NCBI RefSeq assembly: GCF_017305915.1
Contig: NZ_JAFKJN010000030.1
Location: forward strand, 1-64,000
Length of the DNA stretch: 64,000 nucleotides
Direction of reading: 5' to 3'
From: Reyranella sp.
Lineage (GTDB): Bacteria > Pseudomonadota > Alphaproteobacteria > Reyranellales > Reyranellaceae
A program made the translations under genes and the position numbers. Below are positions 1 to 8,327 of the stretch, one piece after another. Each line of letters begins with the position of its first letter. Within the stretch, counting starts at the first letter, position 1. Below the pieces are notes generated by a model. It had not been told where the DNA came from, did not search any database, and saw nothing but the letters and a program-made list of their open reading frames with translations.

Positions 1-67
1 CCGGAATGCGGCTCTCGGGGTCGATGTAGGAGAACAGACCGCCCTGATCCCGGAACTCACCGCGCAT
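1..67 (-). CDS. IS transposase, N-terminal 22 codons (cut by window edge)
   Basis: Reading leftward from ATG at 67 the frame gives a start followed by QGGLFSYIDPESRIP and runs off the window. This matches the conserved beginning of IS5/IS1182-type DDE transposases, which open with a short M-R-G stretch, then a Q-x-x-L/M-F-S-Y-I motif and a P-E-x-R-x-P motif. Only the start is visible, so the catalytic core and integrity cannot be judged. It lies inside the insertion-sequence end that stops just after dmeF. Confidence 0.6.
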   Translation of the reverse strand, partial: MRGEFRDQGGLFSYIDPESRIP

Positions 68-146
68 TGCCCATGCTCCACAGCAAAAACCACGCTATGG
101 AATCATCAATCCTGAAAAACCGGAAGGTTCTTCAGCAAACTGCTAG
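1..146 (-). mobile_element. Insertion sequence, one end only
   Basis: The stretch carries the transposase start (65-67) and a candidate terminal repeat ending in CTAG at 143-146. Read outward on the minus strand the tip is CTAGCAGTTTGCTGAAGAA. The dmeF stop codon begins two bases further on, so the element sits flush against the end of that gene. The tip resembles the 17-bp inverted repeat of the short element at 54029-54185 (CTAGCAGGCTGTTGAAA), which suggests a related transposition system. The other end lies outside the window. Confidence 0.5.
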
Positions 147-147
147 A

Positions 148-1101
148 TCAATGGGCGCCGTCGCAGCGGTGCACCTCGACCGTGAGATGGCTGAGAGCCG
201 GGACGTCCGCCAGCCGCGCCTTGTAGGCGTCGACCGACTCGGGCTCGTCCGACACCAGCGAGACGATGGCACCGTGATGGCCGGGACCAAGCCGCCAGAC
301 ATGCAGGTCGGCGATGCGGTCGTGGCCCAGCTCCAGCCGCTCGCGGATCGTCCGCTCGAGCGCTGAATTGGGCGCGGCGTCGAGCAGCACGGCGCCCGAT
401 CCGCGGATCAGGCCCCACGACCAATGGGCGATCACGGCGGCGCCAACGATGCCGATCGCCGGATCGAGCCAGGTCCAGCCGTAGGCCCAGGCGGCGAGCA
501 GGCCCGCGATCGCCAGGATCGAGGTCAGCGCATCGGCCAGCACGTGCCAGTAGGCGGCGCGCAGATTGTGGTCCTGGTGATGATGATGGTCGTGGTCGTG
601 GTCGTGATCGTGATCGTCGCCGTGATCGTGCTGATGATGGTGATGATCGTCCCACAGCAGGCGCGCGCTCAGCAGGTTCACCGCCAGGCCGACGACGGCG
701 ATCGCCGTCGCCTCGCCGTAGTGGATCGCCACCGGCTGGAACAGGCGCGTCACCGATTCGTAGCCGATGCCGAGCGACACCATGGCGAGCACGATGGCGC
801 TGGCGAAACCCGCCAGATCGCCGAGCTTGCCGGTGCCGAAGGCGAAGCGCGGATCGCGCGCGTGGCGGCGGGCGTAGCGGTAGGCGCCGGCGGCGATCGC
901 CAGCGCGCCGGCGTGGGTCGACATGTGCCAACCGTCGGCCAGCAGCGCCATCGAGCCGAAGATCATGCCGCCGGCGATCTCCGCCACCATCATGGCAGCG
1001 GTCAGCCCGACCACCATCCAGGTGCGGCGTTCGTTGCGATCGTGCGCCTCGCCCAGGAAGACGTGGTCGTGGCGCCAGTCGGAAAGGCTATGAGCGTGCA
1101 T
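148..1101 (-). CDS. dmeF: CDF-family Co(II)/Ni(II) efflux transporter DmeF
   Basis: A 317-residue cation diffusion facilitator that exports divalent metal from the cytoplasm by proton antiport. The N-terminus (HDHVFLGEAHDRNERRTW) and the TM2 motif ADGWHMSTHAGAL are typical of the DmeF branch rather than ZitB/CzcD. Six membrane segments are expected. A histidine/aspartate-rich cytoplasmic loop (about residues 151-179) is encoded by a GTG/ATG-like low-complexity tract at roughly 576-650. The C-terminal ferredoxin-like domain carries HADLHVW-like (IADLHVWRLGPG) and VEVHRC elements. No dmeR-type repressor is adjacent. It is followed closely by a DUF3297 gene on the same strand. Metal specificity is inferred from family resemblance. 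Confidence 0.9.
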   Translation of the reverse strand: MHAHSLSDWRHDHVFLGEAHDRNERRTWMVVGLTAAMMVAEIAGGMIFGSMALLADGWHMSTHAGALAIAAGAYRYARRHARDPRFAFGTGKLGDLAGFASAIVLAMVSLGIGYESVTRLFQPVAIHYGEATAIAVVGLAVNLLSARLLWDDHHHHQHDHGDDHDHDHDHDHHHHQDHNLRAAYWHVLADALTSILAIAGLLAAWAYGWTWLDPAIGIVGAAVIAHWSWGLIRGSGAVLLDAAPNSALERTIRERLELGHDRIADLHVWRLGPGHHGAIVSLVSDEPESVDAYKARLADVPALSHLTVEVHRCDGAH

Positions 1102-1113
1102 GGCCGCAGTCTC

Positions 1114-1353
1114 CTATTTCTGCAGATAGGGCTCGACCTTGCCCTTGAGCTTGATGGTCAGCGGGTTGCCCTTGCGGTCGACCGTCTTGCCGACGGCGAC
1201 CCGGATCCAACCCTCGCTGATGCAGTACTCCTCGACGTTGGTCTTCTCCTCGCCGTCGAACTTGATGCCGACGCCTTTCTGGAGAAGGGCCTCGTCGTAG
1301 TGCGGGCTCTTGGGATTGGTGGACAGGCGGTCGGGAAGCGGTATGTCTGACAT
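1114..1353 (-). CDS. DUF3297 family protein
   Basis: A 79-residue soluble protein beginning MSDIPLPDRLSTNPKSPHY, with the family's characteristic pattern of conserved S-P-H-Y-D, GVGIKFDG and EYCISEGWIR segments, ending in KLKGKVEPYLQK. This is the full length of the family. Function is unknown. DUF3297 proteins are common small cytoplasmic proteins in Proteobacteria. It lies 12 nt upstream of dmeF on the same strand, so co-transcription is possible, but no functional link to metal export is visible. Confidence 0.85.
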   Translation of the reverse strand: MSDIPLPDRLSTNPKSPHYDEALLQKGVGIKFDGEEKTNVEEYCISEGWIRVAVGKTVDRKGNPLTIKLKGKVEPYLQK

Positions 1354-1384
1354 GGCCGCCTTCTAGCATCGGCGCCGGGCGCCG

Positions 1385-2377
1385 TCATGGTCCGGCGCGG
1401 AACACCCAGAGCGCCGCCGGCTCGCCCGATCCGGCACGCACCGCGACGTACAGGCGGCCGGTTGCCGGCACGAACAGCCCGGTGCGCGCACCGGCGGCCG
1501 TGCGAATGCGCGCAGCATGCGCATAGCCATCATTCGTGCGGTCGAAGATGTCGACCGAGCCCGCGCCGCAGACGACATAGACGCGCTTGCGTGCGGCATC
1601 GACGAAGACGTCGTCGGCGTCGCCGCACGTCTCCGCACCCGTCATCAGCTTGCCGTCCGCGGTCGTGAAGACCAGCAGCCGCGCCGGGCTTCGCGCCACC
1701 GCGATCAGGCGATGGGCCTCGCCGTCGATGGCCATCGGGAAATTGGACCGCGCCCCGCCGAGATCGAGGCTCCCCGTCTGCCGCTGCGCCTCGACATCGA
1801 CCACGGCGACCCCGCGCGCGTCCGGCACGTTGGCGAAGATCCGGCCGCCCTGCTCATCTAGCTGGAAGCTCTCAGGATGGCCCTTGAGCGGCACCTCGCC
1901 GATCTTGCGTCGGCTCGCCGGATCGATGAAGGCAAGCGCGCCCTTGCCGTAGCCGACGACGATCCGATCACGCCGGGAGTCGAACCGGATGTTGTCGGCG
2001 TCGTCGCCCAGCGTGATCTGGCCGGCGAAGGCGAAGTCCGGCGCCTGGAACAGCCGAACCGTGCCGTCGCCGGCATTGGCGACATAGAGCGTCCCGGTCG
2101 GCGCGTGCCAGCCGACACCCTGCGGTTCGCTGAGGCCCGTGAGCCGGTGTGCGACCTTGCCGGCCGCGAGGTCGACGATGCCGACGCTGTCGTTGCCGAG
2201 CTCGGCCACGAACAGACGCTGGCGTTCGACGTCGACCGCCAGGTGGTCGATGCGTCCTCTCACCGGGCCGAGCGGGATCTTCGCCTCGAGGGTCAGCGGC
2301 GCCGGCTGAGCCATCGCAGCCGGCGTGCCGAGCGACGCCGCGGCAAGGACGGCGAGCGCGGCGAGGCCCGGCCGCAT
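1385..2377 (-). CDS. Exported YncE/YVTN-type beta-propeller protein
   Basis: The open frame extends to 2488, but the ATG at 2377 is the credible start because it opens a signal peptide (MRPGLAALAVLAAASLGTPAAMA) and lies one base past the stop of the upstream SOD gene. The mature part is made of about seven repeats with blade-like V-D-x-A and L-Y-V-A-N-A-G-D-G-T-V motifs typical of YVTN beta-propellers. It is probably periplasmic. It closes the chrB-chrA-SOD operon. A cytoplasmic-looking paralogue sits in the opposite arm at 8328-9254. The ligand is unknown. Confidence 0.8.
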   Translation of the reverse strand: MRPGLAALAVLAAASLGTPAAMAQPAPLTLEAKIPLGPVRGRIDHLAVDVERQRLFVAELGNDSVGIVDLAAGKVAHRLTGLSEPQGVGWHAPTGTLYVANAGDGTVRLFQAPDFAFAGQITLGDDADNIRFDSRRDRIVVGYGKGALAFIDPASRRKIGEVPLKGHPESFQLDEQGGRIFANVPDARGVAVVDVEAQRQTGSLDLGGARSNFPMAIDGEAHRLIAVARSPARLLVFTTADGKLMTGAETCGDADDVFVDAARKRVYVVCGAGSVDIFDRTNDGYAHAARIRTAAGARTGLFVPATGRLYVAVRAGSGEPAALWVFRAGP

Positions 2378-2378
2378 C

Positions 2379-3083
2379 TCAGGTCTGCTTGCTGTAGGTC
2401 TCGAAGCGGCTCGCGATCGTGTCCCAGCGGATGCCCTGCATGAAGGCATCGACATAGGCCGCCGCCTTGGCGCCGTAGTCCATGGCATAGGCGTGCTCGT
2501 ACATGTCGAGCGCCAGGATCGGCCGGCCGCTCGCGAGGGTCATGGTGTGATCGGCCGCCCAGGTGTTGACCAACCGCTTGTCGCGCGGCGACCAGGTGAG
2601 CAGCACCCAGCCGGAGCCGCCGCCCAGCGCCTTGCCGGTGGCGACGAACTCCGCCTTCCAGCGCGCCACGCTGCCGAAATCCTTGGCCATCTGCTCGGCC
2701 AACGCCCCCTTGGGGTCACCCTCGCCGCCCAGGCAGTCGAAGTAGAGCTCGTGGATGATCATCGAATTGGCGGCGATCAGCTCCTCGCGCTTCAACCCGT
2801 TGACGACGAACACCGGCGCTGTTGCGAAGTCGAGCCCGGCGAGCTGGGCATCGATCGCGTTCAGCCGCTTCACGGCGCCCGAGTAGTTGTTCTCCCAATG
2901 ACTCTGCAACAGCTTCTCCGACAGGCCCTTCACCTTGGCAGGGTCGAACGGCAGCTTCCTGATCTCGAATTGAGGCTTGGGCGCACTGGCCTGCTGCTGT
3001 GCCAGCGCATCGGTGGCCGTGGCGGCAAGCGTGACACCCGCGGCAAGAGCGATGAAGTCCCGGCGGTTCTGTTCGGCAGTCAT
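2379..3083 (-). CDS. chrC: Exported Fe/Mn superoxide dismutase-family protein, ChrC-like
   Basis: A 234-residue protein with a twin-arginine-like leader (NRRDFIALAAGVTLAATATDALA) and an Fe/Mn-SOD fold. Probable metal ligands are visible: His in LQSHWENNY, His in NSMIIHELYF, and Asp and His in ALDMYEHAY. SODs of this kind accompany chrB-chrA in chromate-resistance operons (chrC), where they are thought to deal with superoxide formed during Cr(VI) reduction. It begins 15 nt after chrA. The second SOD at 5555 is clearly paralogous but lacks a leader and carries an extra rhodanese domain. Dismutase activity is inferred. Confidence 0.82.
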   Translation of the reverse strand: MTAEQNRRDFIALAAGVTLAATATDALAQQQASAPKPQFEIRKLPFDPAKVKGLSEKLLQSHWENNYSGAVKRLNAIDAQLAGLDFATAPVFVVNGLKREELIAANSMIIHELYFDCLGGEGDPKGALAEQMAKDFGSVARWKAEFVATGKALGGGSGWVLLTWSPRDKRLVNTWAADHTMTLASGRPILALDMYEHAYAMDYGAKAAAYVDAFMQGIRWDTIASRFETYSKQT

Positions 3084-3098
3084 GACGACCTCCTTCGG

Positions 3099-4472
3099 CT
3101 AAATACCCCCCGCAATCAGGAAATAGGCGACGCCCACGAGCGAGCAGACGAGCAGCACCGGCACCATGCCGGCCTTGAAGCGGAACACCGCGACGGCCGC
3201 GGCCGCTGCAAGGATCATCGACGGCAGGTTGGCCGAGGCCAGCACGGGCACCTCAAGATGGGCGCCGAACCACTGGAGCGGACGCAGGTCGGCGAACAGC
3301 ACGTGCAGGGCGAACCACACCGCAAGGTTCAGGATCACGCCGACCACCGCCGCCGTCACCGCGCCCAGCGCCGCGGCGAGCGCCTTGTTGGCCCGCAGCG
3401 CCTCGACGAACGGCGCGCCGAAGAAGATCCAGAGGAAGCAGGGCGTGAAGGTCACCCAGGTGGTGAGCAGACCGCCCAGCGTGCCGGCCAGCACCGGATT
3501 GAGCGAACCGGGCGAGCGCCAGGCGCCGAGGAAGCCGACGAACTGCGTCACCATGATCAGCGGCCCGGGCGTGGTCTCGGCCATGCCGAGGCCGTCGAGC
3601 ATCTCGCCCGGCTTGACCCAGTGATAGTGATCGACCGCCTGCTGGGCGACGTAGGCCAGCACGGCATAGGCGCCGCCGAAGGTGACGACGGCCATCTGGC
3701 TGAAGAACAGCGCGATCTGGGTGAAGACGTTGTCCGTGCCCAGCATCGCCCAGATCAGCGCCACCGGCACCAGCCACAATGCCAGGAACAGTCCGCTGAT
3801 GCCGAGCGACCAGCGCAGGTTGGGCCGCGCATGCGGCGGCGTCTCCTCACCCAGCAGCGATTCGGCGTCGGCCACCTGCTTGTCGCCGACCTTGCCGTGG
3901 CCGCCGGCGGCGAGGAACGGCTTCCAGCCGAGCCGGCCGCCCAGCCATCCGAGCAGCGCCGCCGCGACGATGATCAGCGGGAACGGCGCATCGTAGAAGA
4001 AGATCGCGACGAACGCCGCGGCGGCGAGGCCGCGCATGACGTTGTTCTTGAGCGCACGTTTGCCGACCCGCAGCACGGCCTCGATCACGATCACCAGCAC
4101 GGCGGCCTTCAGCCCGAAGAACAGGCCCTGGACTACTGTGATCTTGCCCAGCAGCACGTAGATCCAGCTGAGCGCCATGATCGCGATCAGACCCGGCAGT
4201 ACAAACAAGATGCCGGCGACCAGCCCGCCCTTGGTCTTGTGCATCAGCCAGCCGATATAGACCGCGAGCTGCTGCGCCTCGGGGCCGGGCAGCAGCGTGC
4301 AGTAGTTCAGCGCCTGCAGGAAGCGATGCTCGCCGATCCACTTCTTCTCCTCGACGACGATGCGATGCATCACCGCGATCTGGCCGGCCGGGCCGCCGAA
4401 GGAGAGCGCGGCCACCCGCGCCCACACCTTCATCGCCTCGCTGAACGGGACGCCGTGGTCGTTCATCGTCAA
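3099..4472 (-). CDS. chrA: Chromate transporter ChrA, two-domain form
   Basis: A 457-residue inner-membrane protein of the CHR superfamily, full length for the bidomain type. The first half carries the signature SFGGPAGQIAVMHRI and LNYCTLLPGPEAQQLAVYIG. The second half repeats the pattern as TFGGAYAVLAYVAQQAVDHY and GLGMAETTPGPLIMVTQFVGF. About ten to twelve membrane segments are present, with a charged linker near residues 190-220. It exports chromate and may also move sulfate-like oxyanions. Its start overlaps the 3' end of chrB by 4 nt, indicating translational coupling. Confidence 0.93.
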   Translation of the reverse strand: MTMNDHGVPFSEAMKVWARVAALSFGGPAGQIAVMHRIVVEEKKWIGEHRFLQALNYCTLLPGPEAQQLAVYIGWLMHKTKGGLVAGILFVLPGLIAIMALSWIYVLLGKITVVQGLFFGLKAAVLVIVIEAVLRVGKRALKNNVMRGLAAAAFVAIFFYDAPFPLIIVAAALLGWLGGRLGWKPFLAAGGHGKVGDKQVADAESLLGEETPPHARPNLRWSLGISGLFLALWLVPVALIWAMLGTDNVFTQIALFFSQMAVVTFGGAYAVLAYVAQQAVDHYHWVKPGEMLDGLGMAETTPGPLIMVTQFVGFLGAWRSPGSLNPVLAGTLGGLLTTWVTFTPCFLWIFFGAPFVEALRANKALAAALGAVTAAVVGVILNLAVWFALHVLFADLRPLQWFGAHLEVPVLASANLPSMILAAAAAVAVFRFKAGMVPVLLVCSLVGVAYFLIAGGI

Positions 4473-5437
4473 GCCTTTCCACCGAACGAGCTGTAGAGGT
4501 CGTCGAGCAGCGCCGAGCCGCGCGCCAGTCGCCGCTCGTCGTCATTGCTCGAAGCGGCGATGCCGTTGATCAAGGTGCGCACGCCCGCCACCTCCTCGCG
4601 GCCGTACTTGCCGTCCTTGAGGTCGATGTCGTGGATCACCTCGCCGATCGCCCTGAGCGCCGGCTCGTCGAGGCCGGCGTGGTCCAGCAGCACCTCGAAA
4701 GTGCAGCGGTCGCCGATATGGGTGAACTCGCCCTCGAACATGTCGAAGCGCAGCTCGCCCGGCTGCGGGCCGTAGCCGGTGCCGGGCACGAACTTGAAGC
4801 GGGCGCCGGGATCGATGAAGCGGCGGATCAGCCACGCCGAGGCGATGCGATCGACCTGCACGCCCTGGCGCGTCACCCACAGCCGGTCGCGCAACGGACC
4901 GGGCGGCGGCGCAGGCTTCTTGCTGTCGGCCATGGTGTCCTCCTGCTTGAGCGCCGCCTCGAGGCCCGACACCAGCCCCTCGGCAGCGGCGCGCCCCTCG
5001 GCGCCGAAGAAGTCGATGGCGACCACCTGGTCGAGCTGCTTGCGCAGCTTCGCGGTCTGGCTGGCGATGTCGGCCAAGGGGCCGTCCGGCGTGTCGGCCG
5101 ACAGCCGGGCGCCGAGCTCGCGCACCTCGCCGGCGATGCGGCCGTAATCCTCGTCGCGCGCGCCGTCGAACAGCGCACGCAGCTCGCTATCGTTCAGGCC
5201 TTCGATGAAGTTGGCTTCGCAGACGATCGCCTCGCCCTCGCTCTCGACGATCTCCTTGGCGAGCCAGGCGAAGTCCTCGCGCGTGTCGGCGTTGGCCGGC
5301 AGCGCATAGACCGCGTTCTTCACCGTCACGGCGCCCAGCGCCTGCAGCCGCCGCCAGATCTTGACCCGCACATAGGCGGGCTTGGCGGGGAGCTGGTGGA
5401 TCAGGAGCAGCCAGGGCGGACCGGCATCGATTGCCAT
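4469..5437 (-). CDS. chrB: ChrB, chromate-resistance regulator/sensor
   Basis: A 322-residue protein with an N-terminal ChrB domain (PPWLLLIHQLPAKPAYVRVK, about residues 6-150) and a C-terminal ChrB_C domain from about residue 185 (DRIASAWLIRRFIDPGARF, FTHIGDRCTFEVLL). The ATG at 5437 is preferred over the upstream in-frame ATG at 5461 because AGGTG lies 5 nt before it. In characterised systems such as Ochrobactrum TnOtChr, ChrB acts as a chromate-responsive regulator. It is first in the minus-strand operon and faces the 117-bp divergent control region. Confidence 0.9.
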   Translation of the reverse strand: MAIDAGPPWLLLIHQLPAKPAYVRVKIWRRLQALGAVTVKNAVYALPANADTREDFAWLAKEIVESEGEAIVCEANFIEGLNDSELRALFDGARDEDYGRIAGEVRELGARLSADTPDGPLADIASQTAKLRKQLDQVVAIDFFGAEGRAAAEGLVSGLEAALKQEDTMADSKKPAPPPGPLRDRLWVTRQGVQVDRIASAWLIRRFIDPGARFKFVPGTGYGPQPGELRFDMFEGEFTHIGDRCTFEVLLDHAGLDEPALRAIGEVIHDIDLKDGKYGREEVAGVRTLINGIAASSNDDERRLARGSALLDDLYSSFGGKA

Positions 5438-5554
5438 AAGTTCACCTGTATCACACCACAAATAGTAAATGCAACGGGCGTATCATTTTTCTCTTGCGAG
5501 GCGTGAGAAACGGCGTATCTTGATGATGAAACGCTTGTATCAAAGGAAAGAAAC
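5438..5554. promoter_or_regulatory. Divergent control region with four GTATC motifs
   Basis: This AT-richer gap separates chrB (minus) from the SOD-rhodanese gene (plus). The hexamer GTATCA/T occurs four times in the same direction at 5448, 5480, 5515 and 5537. Two copies share the extended form GGCGTATC, and the last lies 13 nt upstream of the SOD-rhodanese ATG, next to AAAGGAAAG as its ribosome-binding site. Four copies in 95 bp suggest operator sites, plausibly for ChrB, but no binding data can be read from sequence and no classical -35/-10 pair stands out. Confidence 0.45.
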
Positions 5555-6493
5555 ATGCGATTCCACGCTCGTCCGATCTCGTTCAAACCGGTGCGCCTGA
5601 ACGGCCTGTCAGCCCGGCTGATGGCCAGCCACTACGAGAACAATTACGGCGGCGCGGTTCGCCGCCTGAACGCGATCACCGACGAGCTCGCGGCCAGCGA
5701 CCCGGCGGCCCTGCCCGGCTTCCGCCTCAACGGCTTGAAGCGCGAGGAGCTGATCGCCACCAACTCGATGCTGCTGCACGAGGTCTACTTCGGCAGCCTC
5801 GGCGAAGGCGGTGGCGATCCGTCCGGCGCCCTCGGCGAGGCGATCGCCCGCGACTTCGGCTCGATCGCCCGCTGGCGCGCCGAGTTCGTCGCCATGGGCA
5901 AGGCGCTGGGCGGCGGCTCGGGCTGGGTCGTGCTGACCCGCTCGCCGCGCGACGGGAAGCTGGCCAACGTCTGGTCGGCCGACCACACCCACGCGCTCGC
6001 CGGCGGCACGCCGCTGCTGGCGCTCGACATGTACGAGCACAGCTATCACATCGACTTCGGCAGCAACGCCGCGGCCTACGTCGACGCCTTCATGGCGAAC
6101 ATCGACTGGTCGAAGATCGCCGGCCGCTTCGCCGGCGAAAGCGCAGCACCTGCCCCGCACACGGTCGACGCGCCGACGGCCAAGGCGATGCTCGACGCCG
6201 ATCCCGACCTGCTGGTGATCGACGCGCGGCTCGCCGACGACGCGAGGACCGTCCCGGTCCGGCTGCGCGGCGCCCGCCGCGCGCCGCCCGACAAGGTCGC
6301 GGAGGTCGCGGCATCGCTGCCCAAGGGCCGGAAGGCGCTGGTGTACTGCGCCTGGGGCTTCGAGATCGGCGGCAATTGTGCCGCGCGCCTGCGCGAGCAC
6401 GGCGTCGACGCCATCGGCATCGTCGGCGGCATCGGCACCTGGCGCGCCAATGATCTTCCCACCGAACCGCTCAGCGAAGGAGACAAGCCATGA
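5555..6493 (+). CDS. Fe/Mn-SOD domain fused to a rhodanese domain
   Basis: A 312-residue fusion with no signal peptide. Residues about 10-190 are an Fe/Mn-SOD domain with likely ligands His (MASHYENNY), His (NSMLLHEVYF), and Asp and His (ALDMYEHSY). Residues about 205-305 form a rhodanese-like domain with a cysteine in ALVYCAWGFEIG at the expected catalytic-loop position and a terminal GGIGTWRANDLPTEP element. The SOD part is about 60% identical by eye to the one at 2379. Its last 4 nt overlap the next gene (ATGA). It probably couples superoxide handling with sulfur transfer or persulfide chemistry, which is inference from domains and context. Confidence 0.8.
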   Translation: MRFHARPISFKPVRLNGLSARLMASHYENNYGGAVRRLNAITDELAASDPAALPGFRLNGLKREELIATNSMLLHEVYFGSLGEGGGDPSGALGEAIARDFGSIARWRAEFVAMGKALGGGSGWVVLTRSPRDGKLANVWSADHTHALAGGTPLLALDMYEHSYHIDFGSNAAAYVDAFMANIDWSKIAGRFAGESAAPAPHTVDAPTAKAMLDADPDLLVIDARLADDARTVPVRLRGARRAPPDKVAEVAASLPKGRKALVYCAWGFEIGGNCAARLREHGVDAIGIVGGIGTWRANDLPTEPLSEGDKP

Positions 6494-6945
6494 AGTGGGT
6501 CACCCGCGAACGTCCCAAGATCGACCGCATCGCCTGCCCCTGGCTCATCACGCGCTTCATCGACAAGGCACCGGAGTTCCTCTACGTGCCGCCGGCCGAG
6601 GTGCTGAAGACCGCCGAGACGACCGGCGCGATCCCCTACGACATCCCCGGCGTGAAGTTCAGCCATGTCGGCGAGAAGTGCTCGTTCGACGCCTTCCTCG
6701 CCGAGTACAGGCTCGACGCGCCGGGCCTCGACAAGCTGGCCGACATCGTGCGCGGCGCCGACACCTCGCGGCTCGACCTGACGCCGCAGAGCCATGGCCT
6801 GTTCGCGATCTCGCTGGGCCTCAGCCACGTCTACGCCGACGACCACGAGATGCTGAAGCACGGCATGGTGATGTACGACGCGCTCTATGCGTGGTGCCGC
6901 CATCTCGTCGGCGAGACGCACGCCTGGCCGCCCAAGATGGACTGA
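6490..6945 (+). CDS. Stand-alone ChrB C-terminal domain protein
   Basis: A 151-residue protein equivalent to the ChrB_C half alone. The N-terminal pattern KIDRIACPWLITRFIDKAPEF parallels DRIASAWLIRRFIDPGARF in the full ChrB at 4469, and KFSHVGEKCSFDAFL parallels FTHIGDRCTFEVLL. Length fits the family of free-standing ChrB_C proteins found in chr clusters. It starts inside the stop of the SOD-rhodanese gene (ATGA) and ends 3 nt before the MATE gene, so it is mid-operon. The role is unproven and could be redox sensing or chromate handling. Confidence 0.8.
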   Translation: MKWVTRERPKIDRIACPWLITRFIDKAPEFLYVPPAEVLKTAETTGAIPYDIPGVKFSHVGEKCSFDAFLAEYRLDAPGLDKLADIVRGADTSRLDLTPQSHGLFAISLGLSHVYADDHEMLKHGMVMYDALYAWCRHLVGETHAWPPKMD

Positions 6946-6948
6946 ACG

Positions 6949-8322
6949 ATGACCGACACCACCGCCACGAAGCCGGCCGCGGCGGCGCGGACGCGCAGGC
7001 TGCTCGAAGGGCCGATCGTCCCGACCCTGCTGCAGATCGCGGCGCCCAACCTGGTGGTCAACGTCGTCCTGATCTCGGTCACCACCAGCGTCGATGCGCA
7101 TTTCGTCGGCCGCCTCGGCCTCGATGCCCTGGCCGGGTTGGCGCTGGTGTTTCCGCTGATGATGCTGATGCAGCAGATGGCCAACATGGCGATGGGCGGC
7201 GCGATCGCCGCCTCGATCGCCCGCGCCCTCGGCGCCGGCCGGCGCGAGGATGCCTCTGCGCTCGCCGTCCATGCGCTGGTCGTCGCCGCTGCCGCGGGCG
7301 CGCTGTTCAGCGCGGTGTTCCTGCTGGGCGGCAGCGCCCTCTACGAGCTGCTGGGCGGCCGCGCCGCGGTGCTGGCGGCGGCGCTGGAATACTCCAACGT
7401 GATCTTCGCCGGCGCCATCGTCTATTGGCTGCTCGGCGCGCTGACCAGCATCGTGCGCGGCACCGGCCAGGCCGCGGTCCTGGCCTATGTCTATGTCGGC
7501 GCGGAGCTCCTGCACATCGCGCTGGTGCCGGCGCTGATGTTCGGCTGGGGACCGCTGCCGGCGCTCGGCATCGCCGGCGCCGGCCTTGCCACGCTGCTTT
7601 CGCTGATCGTCGGCTGCACCGCTCTCTCCGCCTACATCGTCACGGGGCGAACGGCGCTCGCGCCGACCCTCGCATCCTGGCGCCTCGAGCGCCGCCTGTT
7701 CGGAGAGATCCTGCGGGTCGGCGTGCCGATGTCGCTGATGCCGGTGCTCAACAACGCAGCACTCGCCACCCTCACCGCTTATGCCGGCCTGCTCGGCGTC
7801 AGCTCGCTCGCCGCCTTCGGCGCGGCGGTGCGGCTGGAGTATCTGCTCTATCCGCTGAACTTCGGCCTCGGCGCGGCGGTGCTGGCCATGGTCGGCACCA
7901 ACATCGGCGCCCGCCGGTTCGCGCGAGCCGCGCGCATCGCCTGGACGGCGGTCGGCCTGTCGGCCTGCGTGATGGCGATCGTCGGGGCTTTCGCGATCGT
8001 CTCGCCGGACGCCTGGACGAGCTTCTTCACCGACGATCCGGCAATTCGCGTCGCGGCCGCTGCTTACCTGGCGGTCGTCGGCTTCGCCTACCCTTTCGTC
8101 GCCTGCAACACGCTGATGTCGGCCTTCCAGGCGACGCGCCAGCCGCAATGGCCGCTGCTGTCGATGGCCTGCCGGCTGCTGGTCGTCGTGATCGGTGGAT
8201 GGATCGCCGTCGAGGTCCTGCAGGCCGGCCTGGTCGGGCTCGGCATCGCCACCGCGCTCGGCCTCGCTGCCTGGGGCATCGTGCAGTCGATCGCGTTCCG
8301 CTTCTACGCAAACCTGCGGTGA
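6949..8322 (+). CDS. MATE family efflux transporter
   Basis: A 457-residue inner-membrane protein with twelve predicted helices in two six-helix bundles, the usual MATE length. It begins with the family pattern GPIVPTLLQIAAPNLVVNVV and repeats related motifs in the second half (GEILRVGVPMSLMPVLNN). It would export organic cations or drugs by Na+ or H+ antiport. It sits between a ChrB-domain protein and a beta-propeller gene with spacings of 3 and 5 nt, so it is transcribed with the stress locus. The substrate cannot be deduced. Confidence 0.9.
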   Translation: MTDTTATKPAAAARTRRLLEGPIVPTLLQIAAPNLVVNVVLISVTTSVDAHFVGRLGLDALAGLALVFPLMMLMQQMANMAMGGAIAASIARALGAGRREDASALAVHALVVAAAAGALFSAVFLLGGSALYELLGGRAAVLAAALEYSNVIFAGAIVYWLLGALTSIVRGTGQAAVLAYVYVGAELLHIALVPALMFGWGPLPALGIAGAGLATLLSLIVGCTALSAYIVTGRTALAPTLASWRLERRLFGEILRVGVPMSLMPVLNNAALATLTAYAGLLGVSSLAAFGAAVRLEYLLYPLNFGLGAAVLAMVGTNIGARRFARAARIAWTAVGLSACVMAIVGAFAIVSPDAWTSFFTDDPAIRVAAAAYLAVVGFAYPFVACNTLMSAFQATRQPQWPLLSMACRLLVVVIGGWIAVEVLQAGLVGLGIATALGLAAWGIVQSIAFRFYANLR

Positions 8323-8327
8323 GTGCC

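Noticed and set aside
576..650. Tandem-like repeat of GTGGTCGTG/GATCGTG units, considered as a satellite or CRISPR-like array
   Set aside because: It simply encodes the His/Asp-rich loop of DmeF. No spacers or regular unit.
2325..4496. A 723-codon open frame antisense to the SOD and chrA
   Set aside because: Shadow frame; chrA and the SOD have clear motifs on the minus strand.
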